Part shown: positions 34,372 to 42,168 of the stretch, piece after piece
Position numbering within the stretch: position 1 is the first letter of the stretch
Layout of the letters: each line of letters starts with the position of its first letter
NCBI GenBank assembly: GCA_018823745.1
Contig: JAHJHR010000008.1
Location: 1-64,000 of the forward strand
Length of the DNA: 64,000 nt
Direction: 5' to 3'
Origin: Alphaproteobacteria bacterium
GTDB taxonomy: Bacteria > Pseudomonadota > Alphaproteobacteria > Oceanibaculales > Oceanibaculaceae
The notes under the pieces: model-generated
Told to the model about the DNA's origin: nothing
Databases searched by the model: none
The model's input: only the letters and a program-made list of their open reading frames with translations
Made by a program: the position numbers and the translations under genes

Positions 34372-35382
34372 ATGCCGACGCGCCTCAGCCTTGCCGAACT
34401 CGAATCCCTGATCCGCGATGCCTTTGCCAACAGCAAGGTGGCGCCGGATACGGCCGCCATCGTCGCGGCGGCGCTGACCCGGGCGGAGGCGGATGGAATC
34501 TCCTCGCATGGGGCGGCGCGCACCCCGGCCTATGCCGACCAGGCGCTGCATGGCAAGGCGGATGGTTTCGCGGTGCCGAGGCTGGAGCGCACAGCAGCGG
34601 CGGCGCTGCGGGTCGATGCCGGCACCGGCTTCGCCTTCCCGGCGATCCGTCTGGGGCTGGACGCAGCCTATGAGATTATCGGCGAGACCGGCATCGTGGC
34701 GCTGGGCATCGCCAACTCCCATCATTTCGGCGTGGCTGGTCATCCGGTGGAGGAAGCGGCGGAGCGCGGGCTGATGGCGCTGGCCTTCTCCAACACACCG
34801 CAGGCCATCGCGCCCTGGGGCGGGAAGGTTGGGCTGTTCGGCACCAACCCGGTGGCTTATGCCTGCCCGCGGCCGGGCAAGCCGCCGCTGGTGATGGATC
34901 TGTCGCTCAGTGTCGCGGCGCGCGGCAAGGTCGTGCTGGCGGCGAAGGAGGGAAAGCCGATCCCGGAAGGCTGGGCGCTGGATGTCGACGGCAACCCGAC
35001 CACCGAGTCCAAAGCGGCCCTGGATGGCACCATGCTGCCCATAGGCGGCCCCAAGGGCTCCGCCCTGGCCCTGATGGTCGAACTGCTCTGCGGGGCGCTG
35101 ACGGGCTCCCATTTTGGCTATGAGGGCACATCCTTCTTCGAGCCGACCGGCGCACCGCCAAAGGTCGGGCATCTGATCCTGCTGATCGACCCGGCGCGGT
35201 TCGGCGGCGGCAGCGATACGGCGGGCCGCACCGAGGCCATGCTGCAGGAAATCCTCGGCCAGCCCGGCACCCGCCTGCCGGGCGAGCGCCGGCTGGAGCT
35301 GCGCGCCAAGGCACAGGCCGAGGGCATCGATCTGCCCGATGCCCTCTATGCCGATATCGCCCGCCGGGCGGGGCGGGGCTAA
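34372..35382 (+). CDS. Ldh-family (malate/L-lactate-type) NAD(P)-dependent oxidoreductase
   Basis: A 336-residue enzyme of the Ldh_2 family, which reduces 2-oxo acids or cyclic imino acids such as delta-1-pyrroline-2-carboxylate. The motif SSHGAARTPAYADQ near residue 44 and NSHHFGVAGHPVE near 120 are characteristic, the latter containing the substrate-binding histidine. NPVAYACPRPGKPPLVMDLS forms part of the nucleotide site. I start it at ATG 34372 after AAAGGGA; the open frame extending to 33985 is an overlap with the divergent amidase gene. The exact substrate is unknown. Confidence 0.87.
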   Translation: MPTRLSLAELESLIRDAFANSKVAPDTAAIVAAALTRAEADGISSHGAARTPAYADQALHGKADGFAVPRLERTAAAALRVDAGTGFAFPAIRLGLDAAYEIIGETGIVALGIANSHHFGVAGHPVEEAAERGLMALAFSNTPQAIAPWGGKVGLFGTNPVAYACPRPGKPPLVMDLSLSVAARGKVVLAAKEGKPIPEGWALDVDGNPTTESKAALDGTMLPIGGPKGSALALMVELLCGALTGSHFGYEGTSFFEPTGAPPKVGHLILLIDPARFGGGSDTAGRTEAMLQEILGQPGTRLPGERRLELRAKAQAEGIDLPDALYADIARRAGRG

Positions 35383-36371
35383 TAGGTCCGGTTGAGTTTC
35401 AGATACTGGTATCGGTTTCCGGTACGGATCTCGACGGATTTGGCGGACAACCCGTCCAGCACACGGATATTGGCGATGCTGCCCGGATCGCCGGAGGCCC
35501 AGAGGGCGCGGTAGAAATCGGCCAGGCTGGAGGTTGCCGTCTCGCCGACACCCAGCACCAGATCATCCGGCTTCAGCCCGGCCAGGGCGGCGGGGCTGTC
35601 GGGCGACACCCGGCGCACGAACAGATGGCCGCTTCGTTCGTCCAGCTGAATGCCGATCCAGGGCTTCGGTGTGTCATTGGCGCGGCCGGTGGCGATCATC
35701 CGGTCCAGGATCGGCACCAGCGCCTCGACCGGGATGAACATGTTGCCGGGAATGACCGGGCCGCTGGGGCCAGCCTGAAAGGCATCCGGGATGAACAGCG
35801 AACCGATGCCTGCCAGCCGTCCCGACGAATCGATCAGCGCCGCGCCGGCGAAGCTCTCATAGGGCGGGCTGGTGAATACGGCGTTCTCCAGCAGATATTC
35901 CCAGTAGCCGGCAAAGGTGCGGCGCGAGACGACATAGGCGGGCTGGGTAGACGCCGCACCGCCAAAGCCGGCGACCAGCACCCGGTCACGGGCTTTCAGC
36001 AGGGTCGAATCGCCCAGTTCCAGCGGTGTGACGCCAAGATCGCTGGCGGCCCGCACGAGGCCCAGGCCGGTATCATGGTCATAGGCGATCACCTGCGCCG
36101 GCACGGGGCTGCCGCCCTTGGCTGTGGTGATGCTGACACGATCCGCCTCCAGCACGACATAGCCGATGGTGAGGACAAGGCCGTTCGCGCCGATCACCAC
36201 GCCATTGCCGGCGCGTTCCTGGCCGAGGCTTTCGGCGGTACGCGAATCGGCCGGGACAAGAGCCTCGACGCGGACGATGGCGGACAGCAAATCATCGGTG
36301 GCGGCACGGGCACGGTCCGGCAGCATCGCGGCAAGCAAGACCAGCATCAGGAAGAGTGGGGAACGCAGCAT
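35379..36371 (-). CDS. HtrA-like PDZ protein with degenerate protease domain
   Basis: A 330-residue protein with a signal peptide (LFLMLVLLAAMLPDRARA), a trypsin-like HtrA fold (about residues 30-220) and a PDZ domain (about 225-315, containing GIQLDERSGHLFVRRVSPDS). The catalytic triad is not conserved: LTIGYVV puts Tyr71 at the His position, HDTGLGLVR puts Gly102 at the Asp position, and SFAGAAL puts Ala175 at the Ser position. It is probably a non-proteolytic chaperone or scaffold. Similar LTIGY proteins occur in other Alphaproteobacteria as I recall, so the loss is likely ancient. Confidence 0.85.
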   Translation of the reverse strand: MLRSPLFLMLVLLAAMLPDRARAATDDLLSAIVRVEALVPADSRTAESLGQERAGNGVVIGANGLVLTIGYVVLEADRVSITTAKGGSPVPAQVIAYDHDTGLGLVRAASDLGVTPLELGDSTLLKARDRVLVAGFGGAASTQPAYVVSRRTFAGYWEYLLENAVFTSPPYESFAGAALIDSSGRLAGIGSLFIPDAFQAGPSGPVIPGNMFIPVEALVPILDRMIATGRANDTPKPWIGIQLDERSGHLFVRRVSPDSPAALAGLKPDDLVLGVGETATSSLADFYRALWASGDPGSIANIRVLDGLSAKSVEIRTGNRYQYLKLNRTY

Positions 36372-36494
36372 CGCATCACCTCCTCTGCGGCCATTCCGAT
36401 AATGCAGGCCGCGCTTTAGTTTATGTAGTGCGTCCCGGTGCCGCGTAAATCATGATAATCTTCGAATTCATCGGGCCTACAGGACAATCACGGT

Positions 36495-36893
36495 ATGAGC
36501 AGCGACTATCTTGAGAAAAAAGTGCGCGAAGCACTGGAGCAGATGCAGGAAAACCCGAACCGGGCCGCCCATCTGCTGAGCCAATGGGCGCAGGAAGATC
36601 AGAAACTGCTGATGGCGCTGGTCCGCCCGATGCTGAAGGGGTTGTCGCTTCTGGCGGTACAACGCAGCACGGGCCGGGGCGAGCAATACCGGACCGGGTC
36701 GGCGCGCCGTCGCAAGCCGTCGCAGCCAATCACCGAGAGGGCGACCCTGGAGGCCGTGGCCGACGCCCTCAGCGGCAAGGGCGCGATGAGCATGTCGAGC
36801 ACCCGTGCGGCACCAACCGCACCGGCTGAGGGCAGCAAACGTCATCTCACATCAATGAAAATTCTGGCCGCCGCCTATAAGAGCAAATCCTAG
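36495..36893 (+). CDS. Hypothetical protein
   Basis: A 132-residue protein that I do not recognise. The N-terminal 60 residues are helical and acidic (SDYLEKKVREALEQMQENPN), with a hydrophobic patch LMALVRPMLKGLSLLAV. The rest is basic and low-complexity (RGEQYRTGSARRRKPSQPI), suggestive of nucleic-acid or protein contacts. It is divergent from the PDZ protein gene and convergent with the next unknown gene. Confidence 0.6.
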   Translation: MSSDYLEKKVREALEQMQENPNRAAHLLSQWAQEDQKLLMALVRPMLKGLSLLAVQRSTGRGEQYRTGSARRRKPSQPITERATLEAVADALSGKGAMSMSSTRAAPTAPAEGSKRHLTSMKILAAAYKSKS

Positions 36894-36920
36894 ACGGAGT
36901 CTCCGGCGGCGGGTGGAGGA

Positions 36921-37577
36921 CTATTCCTTGCGCGGGCGGCAGTCATCCGGGCGGGCGGCAACCACATTCTTGTACAGGTTGCGCACATATTCCGGGTCGG
37001 CGCCGATGGCCTTCACATTGGCCGTTGCACGCTCTGCCGTCTCCGCAACGCCGGCATTGACCATCAGCGGGGTCGCCTCGTCCGGCATGATGAAATAGCC
37101 GGCGCGCTCCAGATCGGTGACGATCTCAAGGGCGGTCTTGGTGAAGCGGCGATAGGAAGAATCGACCATGTCCCGGCGCATGCTGGGCGCCGAGGCGCGG
37201 GCCAGGGCCAGGGACAGGATATTGACGATCAGATCGACGTCGCGGCTGTGGTTCCAGGCGGTTGCCATGGCGGTAATCACGGCGGTGATGTACATCCGCG
37301 CGCCGCGCTGGCCCATCAGCTTGTTGGCGCCGGGCTGCTGGTCGGCCTGCGCGATCATCAGATCGCTCAGATCGCGCGGCGTGATGGCGAAGCCGGCAAT
37401 TTCCAGCGATTTGACGACGTCATTGGCGTCATTGGCGTAGCGGTCCCATTCCTGTTCGACCAGGAAGGAGCCCAGCATGTCATTGCCAGAATCCTGAACG
37501 CGATTCAGGAAACGCGCGAATTCCTTCGCGAAATGCTGCACGATCTTGGGATCGGCCGGCTGGCTTTGCATACGCAT
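36921..37577 (-). CDS. Hypothetical helical protein
   Basis: A 218-residue, mostly helical soluble protein without signal peptide or membrane segment. It has two similar-looking segments, VVKSLEIAGFAITPRDLSDL and IVTDLERAGYFIMPDEATPL, which suggest an internal duplication of a small helical unit. I can name no family. It ends near the convergent gene at 36495-36893 and starts beside an AT-rich intergenic region. Confidence 0.65.
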   Translation of the reverse strand: MRMQSQPADPKIVQHFAKEFARFLNRVQDSGNDMLGSFLVEQEWDRYANDANDVVKSLEIAGFAITPRDLSDLMIAQADQQPGANKLMGQRGARMYITAVITAMATAWNHSRDVDLIVNILSLALARASAPSMRRDMVDSSYRRFTKTALEIVTDLERAGYFIMPDEATPLMVNAGVAETAERATANVKAIGADPEYVRNLYKNVVAARPDDCRPRKE

Positions 37578-37874
37578 ACTAACGCTTCCTCTTGCCTCTA
37601 TCAGGCGCTTGTCGCGGAGCGCCAGACACTCAATTTCTTCGACTTATGAGGGGCGATCAATAGCGGATCGTCAGAATTGGTCCGAATTTCTCGACCCCAT
37701 AAGGGTGGGATAGTTTACAATCCCAAGGGCAAAATCATAAGGCTTTGATTTTAAAAAGTCACTTTAAATTGCGCGCCTTAGCATTGACGGTGGATCAATA
37801 AAATCATCCAAAGCCGCAGGGCGCGGCATTGATGGTATTTTGACCGGCACAGTAATCAAATGGCCTGTCGCAAG
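37578..37874. other. AT-rich intergenic region
   Basis: These 297 bases are clearly less GC-rich than their surroundings and contain no credible gene. AAAATCA (about 37731-37737) can pair with TGATTTT across a short loop. Stretches such as TTTTAAAAAGTCACTTTAAA near 37750-37770 could hold promoter elements for the leftward gene at 36921-37577, but no full consensus is visible. Confidence 0.45.
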
Positions 37875-38675
37875 TTAAGCGGTCAATCCGCCGTCCACCA
37901 TTATGGATTGCGCCGTAATGTAACCCGCCGCCGGGCTGCACAGAAAACCGACAAGCGCTGCAACATCTTGCGGTGTTCCTAATCGCTGCAGGGGTATCTC
38001 TGCCGCAAGTTTCTGCCAGGCTTCCGGAGTCAGGGCGGAATGTGCACCGGCCTGCTTGCGGATATAGCCGGGAATCACGCAATTCGCGGTGGCCCCATGG
38101 GGCGCCAGTCGCATCGCCAGTGCCTTCACCAGCGCTTCAAGCCCGGCCTTGGCGGCGGCGCTGGCGGCAAATTTCCCGGCATGCGGCTGGAACCGCTTCG
38201 CCACGAAGGAGCCGATGGCGACCACTCTTCCGGCCGGTGCGGCGCAGAGCGCGGGCAGGGCGGCGCTGGCCATCTCGAAGAAGGCGCGCTGGATCACCGA
38301 GGCCGATTTCTCGAAACCGGCGGTATCCAGCTCGTCGAAGCCGCGCCGGTCGGCAAAGCCGGCATTGCTGACCAGCACATCAAGCCGCCCGAAGCGGGCC
38401 TGTACGCTGTCAACCAGATGGCGGCCGGCATCGGCCTCGGCCAGATCAGTCAGAAACAGCGCGGCTTTCGCCCCTGCGGCCCGGAGGGCGGCGATGGTCT
38501 CTTCAGCGCCGTCGCGGTTGCTTCTGGTGTGGATGGCAAAGCAGGCCCCGGGCGCTGCCAGTCCACGCGCGATTTCGGCACCGATGCCGCTGGCGGCGCC
38601 GGTTATCAGATAGGTGCGACCCGTAAGATCGTGCGGACGGTCAGGCAGGGCGCTTCGGCCCGGCCGGAAGGGCAC
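37875..38675 (-). CDS. SDR-family oxidoreductase with altered active site
   Basis: A short-chain dehydrogenase of about 266 residues. The nucleotide site is TGAASGIG and the fold motif VSNAGFAD; the C-terminus AALVGFLCSPAAGYITAQSI is classical. The catalytic Ser is in AIGSFVAKRF, but the expected YxxxK reads SAAAK (FAASAAAKAGLEAL), so the Tyr is Ser. The start is uncertain: GTG 38675 gives a 16-residue lead, ATG 38732 overlaps the upstream gene by 92 bp, and CTG 38648 would give the most family-like N-terminus. All of these starts overlap the end of the upstream unknown gene. Confidence 0.75.
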   Translation of the reverse strand: MPFRPGRSALPDRPHDLTGRTYLITGAASGIGAEIARGLAAPGACFAIHTRSNRDGAEETIAALRAAGAKAALFLTDLAEADAGRHLVDSVQARFGRLDVLVSNAGFADRRGFDELDTAGFEKSASVIQRAFFEMASAALPALCAAPAGRVVAIGSFVAKRFQPHAGKFAASAAAKAGLEALVKALAMRLAPHGATANCVIPGYIRKQAGAHSALTPEAWQKLAAEIPLQRLGTPQDVAALVGFLCSPAAGYITAQSIMVDGGLTA

Positions 38676-39036
38676 TGGCCAGGGCACCCTGGCTGTGCTT
38701 CGTCGCGGCAGTATTGGCGGGGTGAACGCCACGCGGAATCACCGGGAACATGATGGTCTTGTCGCGGTCGCCCAGATCGCGCCAGTCGCGTCCGGTGGGG
38801 CGGGTGGCCACGCGCCGGGCAGTCCAGGCGCGCTCCTGCGCGGCATCACCGATCTGCTGGCGCTGCCAGCCGGGGAGGGCATTGAAGGCGGCCTTGGCCG
38901 TGAAGAAATCGACCGGCCGGCCGCTCTCATAGGCGCGCCGAACTTCGCGCGTGACGATGTTGGAGCGGCCCAGCGTGACGCTGACAGTGTCGGCCAGGAT
39001 TTCCAGGGCGTGCTGGTCGCTGTTCTCGATTTTCAT
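38641..39036 (-). CDS. Hypothetical protein
   Basis: A 131-residue, basic protein that I do not recognise. It contains TREVRRAYESGRPVDFFTAK and LPGWQRQQIGDAAQERAW, and ends in an unstructured Ala/Pro tail. There is no signal peptide or membrane segment. It overlaps the start of the SDR gene downstream, so the two may be co-translated. Confidence 0.6.
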   Translation of the reverse strand: MKIENSDQHALEILADTVSVTLGRSNIVTREVRRAYESGRPVDFFTAKAAFNALPGWQRQQIGDAAQERAWTARRVATRPTGRDWRDLGDRDKTIMFPVIPRGVHPANTAATKHSQGALASALPAGPKRPA

Positions 39037-39160
39037 ATCCCCTCCTCGATCCGCCCCGGTGTCTTATCCGCAAGCAGACCACCGCGCTATAATCGAATTG
39101 AATCGGGATGGCGGCAAGAGGGATCGCGCAGGTGAAGACAGACCGCGGCGATTTTTCGCG

Positions 39161-39649
39161 TCAGCCGAACTTCTCGACGGCCTTGCGGAAGGCGACGATC
39201 AGATCCTGCTCGACCGTACCGCCCACGCCCTGGATCTTCTGGGCCACCACGACGTAGAGCGCATCGACATGGTATTTGATGATTGCAAGCTGGACGTCGT
39301 TGATCTGGGTCATCTGCGCCGTCAACCCGTGCAGGGACCGGCCGATCTCGCTCAGCAGCGGGAATTTATACGTCCCGCCCAGACCCTTGAGGTCGAAGGC
39401 GCGCTCGCGCACCTCGACCAGGACCATGTCACGCATCGGCGGGTCGTTCTCGGCCAGCTGGATGGCGCCGCGCAGGGCGCGCAGCGTGCCGGCGATGACG
39501 GTGATGAATTTGTCGGCGGAACTGTTCACCACCTCTTCGATCTTGCGCAAATCCTCGGGCTTCGGGCTGGTGTCGAAGCCTTTCTTGCTGTTGACGGCGC
39601 GTCTTTTCAGCGTCATCGACGGCGGGATGATCTGGGCCTTTTTAGCCAT
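39161..39649 (-). CDS. HPt-like protein lacking the phosphorylatable histidine
   Basis: A 162-residue helical protein. Residues 84-100 read AFDLKGLGGTYKFPLL, matching the HPt motif (AHxLKGxxGTxxFPLL) except that the phospho-accepting His is Phe85. The basic N-terminal 24 residues precede a helical bundle. It lies 33 bp downstream of a receiver-domain gene on the same strand, so the two probably form a pair. Without His it cannot relay phosphate in the usual way and may act as a docking or dimerisation partner. Confidence 0.65.
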   Translation of the reverse strand: MAKKAQIIPPSMTLKRRAVNSKKGFDTSPKPEDLRKIEEVVNSSADKFITVIAGTLRALRGAIQLAENDPPMRDMVLVEVRERAFDLKGLGGTYKFPLLSEIGRSLHGLTAQMTQINDVQLAIIKYHVDALYVVVAQKIQGVGGTVEQDLIVAFRKAVEKFG

Positions 39650-39682
39650 GGGGGAAGCGCTCCAAGACGGGCTGGCGGTCGG

Positions 39683-40174
39683 TTAGTCGTCGTCCCGGCG
39701 TTCCGGGCCGCCATGCGCGACCTGACGCCGCCGGCGATCCGGGCCGAAATAGGTGCCGGCATTGACGAAGGCCCGGGGTCGCGCGATCACGGAAACCAGG
39801 CGACGATAGAAGGCATCGACGGTGAACGGCTTGGCCAGGAATTCGGTCACGCCGTGGTCGCGGGCCTGGACCACGAATTCCGGTTCCGAATTGGCGGTCA
39901 GCATGATGATCGGCAGCATGCGGTCCGGCGATTGCAGGGAATTGCGAATCTCGTCGATCAGTTCCAGCCCGTTCAGCGGGCTGACATTCCACTCGGTGAT
40001 CATCACGTCGATATCGTCATTGCGCAGGATTTTCAGTGCCTTGTTGGTATCGTTTGCCCTGCGGATCGAGATTGACCCCAGCATGCGCAGGATGTCGTAC
40101 AGCAATTCCGTGGAGAGTGGATTCGAATCGACGATGAGAAACTTCACCGTGCTGAAATCAATTTTTTCCGCCAA
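39683..40174 (-). CDS. Receiver-domain protein with Glu at the phosphorylation site
   Basis: A 163-residue single-domain response regulator. One acid-pocket Asp is kept (LIVDS, D16) and the switch Thr (MLTA, T93) and Lys (LAKPF, K115) are present. The phospho-acceptor position in VMITEWNVSPLNG is Glu61 instead of Asp, and the second acid-pocket residue is Ser17. Glu often mimics the phosphorylated state. A C-terminal FGPDRRRR tail is common in alphaproteobacterial single-domain regulators. The start is TTG 40174 behind GGGGA. It precedes the degenerate HPt gene. Confidence 0.8.
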   Translation of the reverse strand: MAEKIDFSTVKFLIVDSNPLSTELLYDILRMLGSISIRRANDTNKALKILRNDDIDVMITEWNVSPLNGLELIDEIRNSLQSPDRMLPIIMLTANSEPEFVVQARDHGVTEFLAKPFTVDAFYRRLVSVIARPRAFVNAGTYFGPDRRRRQVAHGGPERRDDD

Positions 40175-40258
40175 ACCTAATCCCCCGCCGATCCGGCGCC
40201 ACGCTGCGCGCCCCCTATGAACAATAGTAAATACCGAATAAGTTAAATTTTATTAAAT

Positions 40259-40882
40259 TTATTTTCCGGGCATCAGTTTTTTAGCCACGACATGGAATAT
40301 ATGCCAGCGTTTCCCATTGGCTAGGGATGGGGCCATAGGCGCGGTGCCCTGTTCGATCACCTCGTCCAGCCTCTCAAGGGCGAAACCGGGGAAAAGCGCT
40401 TCGACGTCCTTGCGTTCATGAATGACGATGCCGCTCGCCGCCCAGTCATCCTGCGGGCCGAGGAACTGGCCGGCAAAGCGCCCATTGGGGCGCAGCGCCC
40501 CGGCAAGACGCTGCCACAAACCGGGAAAAGCAGGTTTCTCGCAGAAGGGCAGGGAGAAACTGGCATTGATGAAATCAGCTTCGGGCGGCTGGAAATCCTC
40601 GAACCGGGCGACCCGGGTTTCCAGGGTGCCGGTGGCGGGTAGGTCAGGCCGCGCCGCCATCCGCTCAAAGGCTTCGGGCGTCGAATCCATGGCCAGAACC
40701 CGCCAGGAACGGCGCAGCAATTCGACCGTATCCCGGCCATCGCCGCAGCCGAGATCGAGGGCGGAGGGCAAGTCAGGCATGCCCTCCGCCGCGAACCGGT
40801 CCAGCGCGAAAAGCAGCGTGTCGCGGGGCGGCCGGCCCTGGGTCGATTCGTAGTACCGGCTCCAGCGCGCCCCGCCTGACAT
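40259..40882 (-). CDS. Class I SAM-dependent methyltransferase
   Basis: A 207-residue methyltransferase with motif I ALDLGCGDGRDTVELL near residues 41-56 and motif II VLAMDSTPEAF. The shape and length resemble the TehB/Tam type of small-molecule methyltransferases. The substrate is unknown. It starts six bases after the M20 peptidase gene and is probably in the same transcript. Confidence 0.83.
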   Translation of the reverse strand: MSGGARWSRYYESTQGRPPRDTLLFALDRFAAEGMPDLPSALDLGCGDGRDTVELLRRSWRVLAMDSTPEAFERMAARPDLPATGTLETRVARFEDFQPPEADFINASFSLPFCEKPAFPGLWQRLAGALRPNGRFAGQFLGPQDDWAASGIVIHERKDVEALFPGFALERLDEVIEQGTAPMAPSLANGKRWHIFHVVAKKLMPGK

Positions 40883-40888
40883 CGCTGC

Positions 40889-42043
40889 CTATTCCAGCGT
40901 CTCGAACAGCCGCAGCATCAGCTTGGCGCGCTGTTCGAAGGAGGAATAATAGGCCTGCTCATAGTCGGTATGCGCGCCGCGCCCGTCGACGCCCAGCCCG
41001 TCCAGCGTCGGCACGCCGACGGCGGCGGTAAAATTGCCGTCGCTGCCGCCGCCGGTGATCTTCACGTCTTCCAGCTCGAAGCCGATCTCGGCGGCCAGCC
41101 CTTTGGCATGGTCGAACAGCTTGGCGATGCCCTCATCCTTCACATAGGGCGGGCGGTTGATGCCGCCGCTGACCGTGACCTTCACATCGGGATCAAAGGC
41201 GGTGAAGCCCAGCACCGTGGCGGTCATCTCCTCGGCCAGCTCCGGCGTCGGCACGCGCATGTCGATCTCGATGTTGCAATGCTGCGGCACCACGTTGATG
41301 CCGGTGCCGCCGCTGATCAGCCCGACATTGCAGGTGACGCCAGTGTCGTAGTTGGTCAGCTCCTCCAGCCGCAGGATCTGCTTCGCCATTTCCCTGATCG
41401 CGCTGCGGCCGTCCTGGTGCTGCGCGCCGGCATGGGCGGGGCGGCCCTCGCAGGCCATCTCGAAGCGCAGCACGCCCTTGCGCGAGGTGACGATCTTGCC
41501 GCCATCGCGCGCCGGCTCGGTCACCAGCACGTATTTGTTCTTCAGCGCCATCTGCTCGATCATCTTCTGCGATGTCGGGCTGCCGACCTCTTCCTCCGGC
41601 ACGAACATGAAGGTGATCGGTAGCGGCGTCTGCTTGCCGCTGCGGACCAGATGGCGATAGGCGTAATAAGCGAGATAGGCGCCGCCCTTCATGTCGTAGA
41701 TGCCGGGGCCGAACACCTTGTCACCATCCTGCTTGAAGGGAAGGATGTCTTTCAGCGTGCCGATCGGATGCACGGTGTCGAGATGGCTGAGCACCAGGAT
41801 GCCGGGGCCGTCGCCGCCCCAGGGCGTGCGGGCGGTGAGAATATCACCCCAGCCGTCGCGGCCGGGAATGCGCTCCAGCTTGGCGCCGATGGAGTCCATG
41901 TCGGCGGCCACCTGGTCGACCATGCGGTTGACGGCGGCGGCATCATGCGACGGGCTTTCGATCTCCACCCAGCGGCGGATGCCGTCGAGGATTTCCTCGG
42001 CGTCGATCTTCGGCTGGTTGGAAGCGGTGGTGTTAACGGTCAT
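40889..42043 (-). CDS. M20-family zinc carboxypeptidase (CPG2/ArgE-like)
   Basis: A 384-residue metallopeptidase. First-shell ligands are visible: His in LSHLDTVHP, bridging Asp in IYDMKGG, the general base Glu pair in VPEEEVGS, and a later Glu/Asp in VTEPARDGG. The dimerisation domain lies between about residues 190 and 300, and GGSDGNFTAA carries the last zinc His region. Such enzymes remove C-terminal glutamate or deacylate amino acids. No signal peptide, so it is cytosolic. Confidence 0.88.
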   Translation of the reverse strand: MTVNTTASNQPKIDAEEILDGIRRWVEIESPSHDAAAVNRMVDQVAADMDSIGAKLERIPGRDGWGDILTARTPWGGDGPGILVLSHLDTVHPIGTLKDILPFKQDGDKVFGPGIYDMKGGAYLAYYAYRHLVRSGKQTPLPITFMFVPEEEVGSPTSQKMIEQMALKNKYVLVTEPARDGGKIVTSRKGVLRFEMACEGRPAHAGAQHQDGRSAIREMAKQILRLEELTNYDTGVTCNVGLISGGTGINVVPQHCNIEIDMRVPTPELAEEMTATVLGFTAFDPDVKVTVSGGINRPPYVKDEGIAKLFDHAKGLAAEIGFELEDVKITGGGSDGNFTAAVGVPTLDGLGVDGRGAHTDYEQAYYSSFEQRAKLMLRLFETLE

Positions 42044-42168
42044 GCCTGCTCATCCTCTGGCGTTCCGGCTGGAAAGGTTGCCGTAGAGTAAGCAAGCGAG
42101 TTGTTATCGCCAATGACAAAAGGGCGGCCCCGTTGCCGGGACCGCCTTGTTGCCAATCTCCGCCGAGC

